Assembly: GCA_023247135.1 (NCBI GenBank)
Contig: JAHFHB010000083.1
Location: 2,494 to 8,022, forward strand
DNA from: Candidatus Omnitrophota bacterium
GTDB taxonomy: Bacteria; Omnitrophota; Omnitrophia; Omnitrophales; Aquincolibacteriaceae
Direction: 5' to 3'
DNA: 5,529 nt
The notes beneath the pieces are model-generated. The model was given only the letters and a program-made list of their open reading frames with translations, did not search any database and was not told where the DNA came from. Within the stretch, counting starts at the first letter, position 1. Every line of letters begins with the position of its first letter. Of the stretch, positions 1 through 5,322 are shown in pieces. Both the position numbers and the translations under genes were made by a program.

Positions 1-540
1 GTGCATGACGACACGGCCTTTGGCGTGTGGCAAAAACAGGGACGCCTTGAGCTTGCCGGCGAAGACGAACACGAACGCATGATTGTGGCTGCGGAAAAAT
101 TGCTGGAAAGCCGGGGCTATGGCCAGTACGCGCTCGGTGCTTTTGCACGGCCGGGCTTTGAGTCGCGCCACAATCTGATTTACTGGCATAACGGCGGCTA
201 CCTGGGGCTGGGGCCGGGAGCGTTTTCGTATTTAAGCGGGGAACGCTTTCAGTTTGCGCCTGACGTGGTGCGCTATCTTGCAAAATGCGAGGCAGGGGAT
301 TGGGCTTTCGATGTGTGCGACCGTTTGACCGAGGAAAAAGAACAGCTTGAAACACTGCTCACCGGCTTGCGGCTTCGTGAAGGGATCGCGCTGGAGCCTT
401 TGGCGAAAATTCGGGATAACGTGAAGCTTAAAGCCCGGCCTCTGCTTGAGGCCGGGCTGCTTGAAAATTCCGCAGGCCGTTTGCGTTTCACGCCTCGCGG
501 GCGGCTTGTCGCCGAAAGCGTTTTTGCTGCGCTGGTATAA
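1..540 (+). CDS. hemW: Heme chaperone HemW, C-terminal part (5' end outside window)
   Basis: This is the C-terminal 179 codons of a radical-SAM protein of the HemW/HemN-like family. HemW binds heme and is thought to deliver it to respiratory proteins in the cytoplasm; older annotations call it oxygen-independent coproporphyrinogen III oxidase. Visible landmarks are the FARPGFESRHNLIYW stretch (residues 48-62), the YLGLGPGAFSY glycine-rich segment (67-77), and the HemW C-terminal domain from about residue 110, with GLRLREG (122-128) and a winged-helix-like tail ending RFTPRGRLVAESV (162-174). Full-length HemW is roughly 380 residues, so about half is missing. The radical-SAM CxxxCxxC cluster site lies upstream of the window and cannot be checked. 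The GTG at base 1 is most likely an internal valine codon rather than a start, because the homologous region continues N-terminally. The next gene begins 72 bases downstream on the same strand. The family assignment is firm; the HemW versus HemN choice rests on the C-terminal sequence style. Confidence 0.93.
   Translation: MHDDTAFGVWQKQGRLELAGEDEHERMIVAAEKLLESRGYGQYALGAFARPGFESRHNLIYWHNGGYLGLGPGAFSYLSGERFQFAPDVVRYLAKCEAGDWAFDVCDRLTEEKEQLETLLTGLRLREGIALEPLAKIRDNVKLKARPLLEAGLLENSAGRLRFTPRGRLVAESVFAALV
432..458 (+). repeat. Perfect 11-bp inverted repeat inside hemW
   Basis: Bases 432-442 (AGCCCGGCCTC) are exactly complementary to 448-458 (GAGGCCGGGCT), leaving a 5-base loop TGCTT. The hairpin is very GC-rich and lies within the coding sequence, covering the codons for roughly ARPLLEAGL. 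There is no T-run after it, so it is not an intrinsic terminator. It may be a consequence of the codons for two similar leucine-rich turns, or it may slow ribosomes or stabilise the mRNA 3' end. Confidence 0.7.
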
Positions 541-552
541 AATTTTTCAGGC

Positions 553-577
553 GCGGGCCCCTGAGCGGCCAGCCCGC
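553..577 (+). other. Weak hairpin in the hemW-STT3 gap
   Basis: GCGGGC (553-558) pairs with GCCCGC (572-577) around a 13-base loop that itself contains GGCC copies able to form an alternative stem. The sequence after it (TAAAGACTTC) has no T-run, so this is not a convincing terminator and read-through from hemW is possible. The rest of the 72-base gap shows no clear promoter. Confidence 0.35.
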
Positions 578-612
578 TAAAGACTTCAGCGGATTCAGAC
601 GTAGCTTGGGAC

Positions 613-3141
613 ATGTTTATGCACAAAATACAGCTTTCCCACCTGCGCCGGTGCCAGCTGGCAGCTGCTTTTTTACTCACGGCTGCTTTGGCGCTTTACT
701 TCAGAACCTATCCCTTGCGCAGCGGCGGTCTGGTGTCCCAGGCAGGACTCGAGCGCAAAGCCAGTGCGGCCGTTCAGAGCGGCATGCTCAAACAGCTGGA
801 ATCTCACATTGTCCGGCAGGCGCCGCAGATTTCCCCGGAAGTCCGGAAAAAACTTGCGCGGCAAAAACTGAACGAGCTGATTCACGCCGACGACGGCGCT
901 TACCAAAAAGCTGTCAGCGGCGCCGCTCAGGATCTTGGCGCAACGGCGCGTTCGCTTTTTACCTACCGTTATCTGTCCGAAGCGGATCCTTATTATTACC
1001 TGGATCTGACGCAAAACATTCTCAAAACGGGACGGCTCGGTCCGCCGGTCGCGGGCGGTCGTTTTTGGAACCCCAAACGCATAGCGCCATTCGGCCATGC
1101 GGACGGTATCAATTTACACCCTTATGCCGGAGTGTTTGTTTACAGGCTGTTATCTCTTTTAAAACCTGGCATTTCTCTGATGCACGCCGCGGGGGTCACC
1201 CCGCTTTTTCTCACGGTCCTTGCCGTGGCAGCCTATTTTTTACTGGAAGCGTTGCTGCCGCTGGGTCTTTTCGCTTTTTGGCTGGGGGCACAGATTTTTT
1301 TCCTTTCGCCCATCGTCATTCAGCGTTCCACGCTGGGCTGGTATGACACCGATCCCTATAATTTTATTTTTCCAACATTGATTTTCTCGACACTGCTGGC
1401 GGTTTTGAAAAATCCCTCGCGCAAAACGCTCTGGGCTTGTACGGGCGGATTTCTTACCGGGCTTTATCCGCTTTTTTGGCAGGGATGGATATTTATCTTC
1501 ATCCTTACGTCCGGAACGGCTGCCGTGGTAGGCCTTGCCGACTTTTTGAAGTCCGGCCGTAAACAGACGGCGCTGCTGTATTTTTTTGCGCTGTATGTGG
1601 CCGCGACGGGGGTCTTTGCCGTTTTTTTTCTTACGCCGGCCGGGATTTTAAAAATGGCGGAAAGTCAGATCTCTTATTCTGCCAACGTGCGCGGAGCTTC
1701 AGGAGCCGGAGATCTTTGGCCGAATCTGCTCGTGATGGTGGGTGAGACCGCCAGTGTGACGCTTCAAAAGTGGATTTATCTGACAGCCCACTATGCAGCG
1801 GTGGTGCTTGCTCTGGCAGGGCTTATTCTGCCGGTTGTTAGAATTTTCAAGCGCCGCCGGGAGCAGGACATGCGCCCGTGGGCGGCCGTTGTCTGTATGG
1901 CGCTGCCGCTTTTGCTTTTTTCTTTTACGGCGGAGCGCTTTGCCGTTCTGGCGGTATTTCCTCTTTCCTTGCTGGCTGCTTTTGGGGCCGAGGAGTGTCT
2001 GAACCTTGCCGCCGGACTTGCGAAAAGGTTCCGCTGGCCTTTGGGGCTCTCAAAGACGGCGGTTTGTCTGCTGGTCGGCGCGTTTATTTTACCGCGCAGC
2101 GTGATCGGGGCTCACGTTTCTGGTTTTCAATCGCACTTTATCATGAACGACGAATGGTATGGAGTGCTCAACGACATCAAAGAGAAGACTCCGCCGCAGA
2201 CCCTCGTGCATAGCTGGTGGCCGCCAGGCTATTTTTTCCATGCGATTGCACAGCGTCCCTCAGTGCTGGATGGGGGGACGCATCGCCAGCATGAAAATTT
2301 CTGGATGGCCAAAGCTCTTATGAGCCGCGATCAGAAGCAGGCTCTCGGGCTTTTTCGCATGCTTACCGTGAGCGGGAACAAACCCATGGAATTTCTTGCC
2401 GAAAAAGGAATTCACGGGGACTTGGCCATGCGGCTTCTTATGGGCGTGACGCGTGCGCCGCGTGCCAAAGCGGGAATGCTTTTACCCGCGGGTTGGGCAG
2501 ACGCCGAAAAATCAGCTTTTTTGGATTTAACTCATGGGACAGGGCCCTTGCCGCCTGCGGTGGTGGTGACGTACGAGGATTTAATCGATAAAAACCTGAT
2601 GCTTCAAATTGTGGATCAATGGAGTTTTGACAGGGCGCGTGTTGTTTTTGATGCCGCCAAAAAACAGGCGGGCGCACTCAGCTTTTTGCCGAAGGGCGCG
2701 GCCGATTATTCGCGCAAGATGCTGCAAGTCACAGGGCCAGGACTGCCGTATGAACCGCCTGCGGCTGCTGTGACGCGCAGGGATGGAAAGATATTTTTTC
2801 CAAACGGCCTGGTTGTGGATAGCGTGTCGGGCAGTGGCGTACTGACAGGCCCTAAATTCCAGACGCCGCAGCCGGTGGATGTTTACTCTAAAAAAGAGGG
2901 GACTTGGGCTGAAAGCAGTCCGGAGAGTCAAAGTCCGGTTGCCGCTATTTTGATCGATGAAAAAGGAAGTACCCAGGCTGTTCTCTGCCACCGCGCTTTG
3001 GTGAAGGCGCTGATTTTTCAGTTGAGTTATCTGGATGGCACAAACTTTCCTGCTTTCAAGCTCTTGTCGGTTCGCGGCCGCTACAGTACGGGACGTTATG
3101 TCAGCGCCTATCGAATTGACTGGTCGGCTCTTGAGAGTTAA
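613..3141 (+). CDS. STT3-like oligosaccharyltransferase membrane protein with WWPPG motif
   Basis: The 842-residue multi-pass protein has the organisation of the STT3/PglB/AglB (GT-C fold) oligosaccharyltransferases, which transfer a glycan from a polyprenyl carrier to asparagine outside the cytoplasmic membrane. An N-terminal membrane segment (about 13-30) is followed by a charged, mostly helical insertion (about 31-120). The first-loop acidic motif is EADPYYYL (D125). The second is GWYDTDPYN with a DxD (D245, D247), followed by about ten hydrophobic segments up to residue 495, a possible fifth-loop glutamate in VGE (E378) and an ERF arginine (R442). The soluble C-terminal domain (about 500-842) carries SWWPPGYFF (534-542) where the family normally has WWDYG, then HAIAQRPSVLDGGTHRQHENFW. 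The catalytic aspartates are therefore kept but the WWD aspartate is not. The in-frame region back to the stop at 562 offers only ATG 613 and ATG 619. ATG 619 has a better spaced GGGA (608-611), so the true start may be two codons later. The GT2 gene follows after 3 bases. STT3-family membership is confident; the substrate and acceptor are unknown. Confidence 0.85.
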   Translation: MFMHKIQLSHLRRCQLAAAFLLTAALALYFRTYPLRSGGLVSQAGLERKASAAVQSGMLKQLESHIVRQAPQISPEVRKKLARQKLNELIHADDGAYQKAVSGAAQDLGATARSLFTYRYLSEADPYYYLDLTQNILKTGRLGPPVAGGRFWNPKRIAPFGHADGINLHPYAGVFVYRLLSLLKPGISLMHAAGVTPLFLTVLAVAAYFLLEALLPLGLFAFWLGAQIFFLSPIVIQRSTLGWYDTDPYNFIFPTLIFSTLLAVLKNPSRKTLWACTGGFLTGLYPLFWQGWIFIFILTSGTAAVVGLADFLKSGRKQTALLYFFALYVAATGVFAVFFLTPAGILKMAESQISYSANVRGASGAGDLWPNLLVMVGETASVTLQKWIYLTAHYAAVVLALAGLILPVVRIFKRRREQDMRPWAAVVCMALPLLLFSFTAERFAVLAVFPLSLLAAFGAEECLNLAAGLAKRFRWPLGLSKTAVCLLVGAFILPRSVIGAHVSGFQSHFIMNDEWYGVLNDIKEKTPPQTLVHSWWPPGYFFHAIAQRPSVLDGGTHRQHENFWMAKALMSRDQKQALGLFRMLTVSGNKPMEFLAEKGIHGDLAMRLLMGVTRAPRAKAGMLLPAGWADAEKSAFLDLTHGTGPLPPAVVVTYEDLIDKNLMLQIVDQWSFDRARVVFDAAKKQAGALSFLPKGAADYSRKMLQVTGPGLPYEPPAAAVTRRDGKIFFPNGLVVDSVSGSGVLTGPKFQTPQPVDVYSKKEGTWAESSPESQSPVAAILIDEKGSTQAVLCHRALVKALIFQLSYLDGTNFPAFKLLSVRGRYSTGRYVSAYRIDWSALES

Positions 3142-3144
3142 CCG

Positions 3145-4173
3145 ATGAGCCCAACGCCTCAAAAAGTGCTTGTGGTCATTCCCAATTACAATGGAGCGGA
3201 GCGAATCGAGGCTTGTCTCCAATCGGTATGCGCACAGACGTACCCGTCGATTGAAGTGGTGGTCGTGGATAATGCTTCCCAGGACGGCTCTGAGCGCCTG
3301 ATTCAAAAAAAATTCCCCCAAATCCGGTTGATTCAGTCAGGGTACAACTCCGGCTGGGGGCTGGCATGCAACACCGGGATGCATGCCGCTGAAAGCGACT
3401 ACATTGTCTTGCTGAATAATGATGCTTACATGGAAAAAAATTGCGTCAAAGAAATGGTCAAGGCGATCGAGCAGAATCCCCGCTATGGAGCTTGCGCCAG
3501 CCGGATTCTGCTTTGGCATGAGCCCGAGAAGGCGGAGGTTTGCGGCCTTGTGATTTACCCGGACGGTTCCTCTTGCGGCCGCGGCCGACTCGGCCCTGCC
3601 GGCCGCTATTTAAAAAGTGAGGAAGTTTTCGGCGCCAGCGGCTGCTGCAACCTTTACCGGCGCAGCATGATTGCTGAAGTTGGGGACTTCGACCCCGATT
3701 TTTTTATTTACTGCGACGATACCGACATTAGCTGGCGGCAGCAACTTGCGGGTTGGAAGTGTGTCTATGCACCGGAGGCCGTAGCGTATCACGAACACTC
3801 CCTGGCGGCTGGCAGCTATTCGCCTTTCAAAGCTTACCATGTGGAGCGGAACCGTATTTTTATCGCTTTCAAATGTTTCCCGTGGCCCTTTCTGGTTGGC
3901 AGCCTCTTCTGGTCGGTCTGGCGTTATAGTTACCAATGTTATCTTGCTTGGGCAGAGAAAAAAGGTGCATTGGCGCATTTTCAGGAGAATCACTCGCTGC
4001 TTTCCGGACTCTGGCTTTTGATTAAAGCGCACCTGGATGCTTACCGCAAGCTGCCGGTCATGTGGCGGCGCCGGCGTGAAATTCTGGGCAGGAAAAAAAT
4101 TTCCGATGGCGAAGTCTTTGGGCTTTTCCGCCGTTTCGGCATCTCGACTCGGCAAATGGCGGGGTATGAATAG
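3145..4173 (+). CDS. Glycosyltransferase family 2 protein (rhamnosyltransferase-like)
   Basis: This 342-residue protein is an inverting GT-A family 2 glycosyltransferase, expected to move a sugar from a nucleotide-sugar to a lipid-linked or polysaccharide acceptor at the cytoplasmic face. The N-terminus gives the nucleotide-binding strand VVIPNYNG (10-17) and VVDNASQDGS (40-49). The metal-binding DxD equivalent is LLNNDAYM (89-96; N91, N92, D93). Acceptor-site motifs are GASGCC (163-168) and the probable catalytic acid pair in YCDDTDISWR (D191, D192), followed by YHEHS and ERNR (234-237). Residues about 245-270 are hydrophobic and aromatic and could sit in or on the membrane, as in WbbL/RfbF-style enzymes. 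The start codon lies 3 bases after the STT3 stop, which indicates one operon, and no strong Shine-Dalgarno is seen, so translational coupling is likely. The family is firm. The sugar donor cannot be read from the sequence; 'rhamnosyl' is only a resemblance to that subgroup. It may build the glycan used by the neighbouring STT3-like enzyme. Confidence 0.92.
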   Translation: MSPTPQKVLVVIPNYNGAERIEACLQSVCAQTYPSIEVVVVDNASQDGSERLIQKKFPQIRLIQSGYNSGWGLACNTGMHAAESDYIVLLNNDAYMEKNCVKEMVKAIEQNPRYGACASRILLWHEPEKAEVCGLVIYPDGSSCGRGRLGPAGRYLKSEEVFGASGCCNLYRRSMIAEVGDFDPDFFIYCDDTDISWRQQLAGWKCVYAPEAVAYHEHSLAAGSYSPFKAYHVERNRIFIAFKCFPWPFLVGSLFWSVWRYSYQCYLAWAEKKGALAHFQENHSLLSGLWLLIKAHLDAYRKLPVMWRRRREILGRKKISDGEVFGLFRRFGISTRQMAGYE

Positions 4174-4175
4174 AA

Positions 4176-4200
4176 GGAATCTGGGGGTCGGACAGATTTT
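4176..4200 (+). other. Hairpin with GGGGTCGGA loop just after the GT2 stop
   Basis: AATCTG (4178-4183) pairs perfectly with CAGATT (4193-4198), and two G-T wobbles extend the stem to 4176-4200. The loop is GGGGTCGGA. The 3' arm ends in TTTT and runs into AAAAAA. It could act as a weak terminator or mRNA 3'-end structure after the glycosylation operon, but the stem is AT-rich and the T-run is part of the stem. A GGGGTCGGACAG string of this kind could alternatively be a dispersed repeat; only one copy is seen here. Confidence 0.35.
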
Positions 4201-4270
4201 AAAAAACCTTAAGAAGCCGTGTGGAATAAGCTGTTTCGGGGTGAAGGCTGAAATTTAAAGGGGCCAGACG

Positions 4271-4367
4271 TTGTGTGAAGGTTCGAGAGCAGCTATGCTT
4301 TAAGTAAGCCCGGAAGTAAAGAGTTTGGTCCGGGGAACCGATTTCTAAGGACAGCCCTAACACACAA
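4271..4367 (+). ncRNA. Candidate structured 5' leader (possible riboswitch-like element) before the receiver gene
   Basis: Four complementary segments nest into a closed, branched fold. P1 is TTGTGTG (4271-4277) with CACACAA (4361-4367). P2 is GGTTC (4280-4284) with GAACC (4335-4339). Hairpin P3 is AGAGCA (4286-4291) with TGCTTT (4296-4301), with one G-U pair and a four-base loop. Hairpin P4 is CCCGGA (4309-4314) with TCCGGG (4329-4334), its 3' end abutting P2. The 3' strand of P1 overlaps the A-rich start of AAAGGA (4366-4371), the likely ribosome binding site of the receiver gene, so opening or closing P1 could control translation. A four-base pseudoknot between GGGC (4261-4264) and GCCC (4354-4357) is also possible. 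It matches no riboswitch class that I recognise from memory. A competing reading is a weak promoter, TTGTGT-N17-TATGCT (4271-4299). The pairing is seen; the function is inferred. Confidence 0.4.
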
Positions 4368-4371
4368 AGGA
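4366..4371 (+). promoter_or_regulatory. Ribosome binding site of the receiver gene
   Basis: AAAGGA lies 12 bases before ATG 4384, slightly further than usual. It is the only Shine-Dalgarno-like string close to the start and touches the 3' strand of the putative closing helix of the leader. Confidence 0.45.
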
Positions 4372-4383
4372 TTCAACTCAAGC

Positions 4384-4794
4384 ATGTCCGGTTCCGACAG
4401 CGATCCAAACAAAATTCAGGTCTGCATCCTGGTCGTCGATGACGACGAGATGACCCGCCGTTTTCTCTCCCACATTCTTACGCAGCAAAATTATGAGGTG
4501 GAGACCGCGGTGGATGGAACCGAAGCTTTGCAGAAAGTCTTGCAAAAACGGTATTCGCTAGTGCTGCTGGATATCGAAATGCCGGGCTCCGACGGTCTGG
4601 AGGTTTTGCGCAAGATCCGCGAGAAATACGATAAATATCAGCTTCCCGTCATTATGGTCACGGCCAATGACCGCAGCACCGAAATCGTGCTGGCTTTGGA
4701 TCTTGGCGCCAGCGATTATGTGACCAAGCCCCTGGACGTGCCGGTTCTCTTTGCGCGCATGCGCGCGCATATCGCAACCAGCCGGGGCGAGTAA
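4384..4794 (+). CDS. Stand-alone response-regulator receiver (CheY-like)
   Basis: The 136-residue protein is a single phosphoacceptor receiver domain with no output domain, so it is expected to act in the cytoplasm by protein contact in a phosphorelay or motility/signalling pathway. The acidic metal-binding residues are in VVDDDE (D19-D21). The phosphorylated aspartate is D63 in LLDIEMPGSDG. The switch threonine is T93 in MVTAND, the aromatic switch position is Y112, and the conserved lysine is K115 in TKPLD. All key residues are present, so it should be phosphorylatable. The first 12 residues (MSGSDSDPNKIQ) are a polar extension before strand 1. The length is close to a bare receiver of about 120 residues. 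The start at 4384 is the only ATG before the conserved core. No histidine kinase is in the window, so its partner is unknown. It follows a 210-base gap that holds the structured leader and is followed after 19 bases by a small secreted-protein gene. Confidence 0.93.
   Translation: MSGSDSDPNKIQVCILVVDDDEMTRRFLSHILTQQNYEVETAVDGTEALQKVLQKRYSLVLLDIEMPGSDGLEVLRKIREKYDKYQLPVIMVTANDRSTEIVLALDLGASDYVTKPLDVPVLFARMRAHIATSRGE
4753..4772. repeat. Alternating purine-pyrimidine tract with 14-bp palindrome
   Basis: Twenty consecutive bases alternate purine and pyrimidine. The first 14 (GCGCGCATGCGCGC, 4753-4766) are a perfect palindrome. The tract encodes ARMRAHI in the last helix of the receiver domain. 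Such CG-rich alternating tracts can adopt Z-DNA or a cruciform under supercoiling. Codon choice for Arg and Ala may be sufficient explanation. Confidence 0.6.
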
Positions 4795-4813
4795 CCCCCC
4801 GAGAACAGACTCC

Positions 4814-5245
4814 ATGTCAAAAATTAAAGCGGTTTTTTTGCGCGGTTTAATGTTTACGTTTTTTCTGAGCGCCGCGGCCGGCCTTCCGTCCGCGCGGGCC
4901 GGGCAGAAAGACTGCGCGCGCCTGCCGGATCTGCTCGAACAGGGATCGCTTGCTGAATCCCGGGAGTATCAAATGGCGGCCAAGGATCTTTACATGGCGC
5001 CCCGCCTCTGCGGCAGCGGACTGAGGGAATTTCTGCAAGACGGTTCGGCCGCGAGCACTATTCAAATGACAGAACAGTGCGCTCGCACAGGCTATCAGGT
5101 TGTGCGAACGACTCTTTTCTGCCAAGCCGGCGCTCAGGCGGCGCGGGTGACGACGCGTTGTGAAATCGCCGGAGCCGTTTATGAACCTTGCCGCACGCCG
5201 GAGTTATTGCGGGCTGTCCATAAGGCAAGCGCAGCATTTGCTTGA
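4814..5245 (+). CDS. Small secreted protein of unknown function with six cysteines
   Basis: I do not recognise this family. The 143-residue product begins with a clear Sec signal peptide: a basic start (MSKIKAVFLR), a hydrophobic core (about 11-23) and an ARA-G junction, giving predicted signal peptidase I cleavage after A29. No lipobox cysteine is present at the cleavage site. The mature part is about 114 residues with six cysteines (C34, C66, C89, C103, C116, C126), an even number compatible with three disulfides in the periplasm or outside. It is Ala/Arg-rich, with short helical stretches and no repeats. ATG 4814 is preferred over the upstream in-frame TTG at 4751, because only 4814 puts the signal peptide at the N-terminus and avoids overlap with the receiver gene. 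The ribosome binding site is weak. The 19-base gap after the receiver gene suggests co-transcription, so the protein could be part of the same signalling unit, but nothing in its sequence proves this. Confidence 0.75.
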   Translation: MSKIKAVFLRGLMFTFFLSAAAGLPSARAGQKDCARLPDLLEQGSLAESREYQMAAKDLYMAPRLCGSGLREFLQDGSAASTIQMTEQCARTGYQVVRTTLFCQAGAQAARVTTRCEIAGAVYEPCRTPELLRAVHKASAAFA

Positions 5246-5271
5246 AATCAGCGTTAGAGACAATGTATCCT
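5242..5271 (+). promoter_or_regulatory. Possible sigma70-type promoter for the last gene
   Basis: TTGAAA (5242-5247) and TATCCT (5266-5271) are separated by 18 bases and would serve as -35 and -10 boxes. The -35 overlaps the stop of the secreted-protein gene. The -10 matches four of six consensus bases. The transcription start would fall near 5278, about 45 bases before the TTG start codon. The call rests on sequence resemblance only. Confidence 0.3.
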
Positions 5272-5286
5272 GTCACCGCGAGTGAC
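5272..5286. promoter_or_regulatory. GTCAC-N5-GTGAC dyad, possible operator
   Basis: GTCAC (5272-5276) and GTGAC (5282-5286) form a perfect 5-bp inverted repeat with a CGCGA spacer, directly after the possible -10 box and over the predicted transcription start. Symmetric half-sites at this place would fit a dimeric repressor. As RNA it would be only a short hairpin without a T-run, so it is not a good terminator. Confidence 0.3.
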
Positions 5287-5312
5287 TTAAAACAGTAACC
5301 CTCAGCTTACCC

Positions 5313-5316
5313 GGAG
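5313..5316 (+). promoter_or_regulatory. GGAG Shine-Dalgarno fixing the TTG start
   Basis: GGAG ends 6 bases before TTG 5323. An in-frame TAA lies at 5296-5298 and no ATG or GTG occurs in frame between that stop and 5323, so this site decides the start codon of the last gene. Confidence 0.7.
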
Positions 5317-5322
5317 ATACCC

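Noticed and set aside
606..1346. Long open frame overlapping the STT3-like gene in another frame
   Set aside because: The translation is Arg/Ser/Cys-rich low-sense sequence without domain features; it is a shadow of the STT3-like frame.
2581..3321. Minus-strand open frame of 246 codons across the STT3/GT2 junction
   Set aside because: It is antisense to two well-supported genes, with Arg/His-rich composition typical of a GC-rich shadow frame and no recognisable motif.
3575..3606. 7-bp inverted repeat GCGGCCG/CGGCCGC within the GT2 gene
   Set aside because: It has a long 18-base interval, the bases are simple GC-rich codons for Cys/Gly/Arg, and there is no functional context.
3610..4155. Minus-strand open frame of 181 codons within the GT2 gene
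   Set aside because: It lies fully antisense to a gene with clear GT2 motifs and has no features of its own.
4279..4290. GGTTCGA resembling a tRNA T-arm
   Set aside because: No acceptor stem, D-arm or anticodon arm can be drawn around it, and the flanks pair differently.
4306..4335. CCGGAAG string reminiscent of the conserved SRP RNA loop
   Set aside because: The following bases do not match the SRP helix 8 consensus and no long SRP-type rod can be folded.
4751..4813. An in-frame TTG at 4751 that would extend the secreted protein by 21 residues
   Set aside because: It would overlap the receiver gene, bury the signal peptide and lacks a ribosome binding site; ATG 4814 is better.
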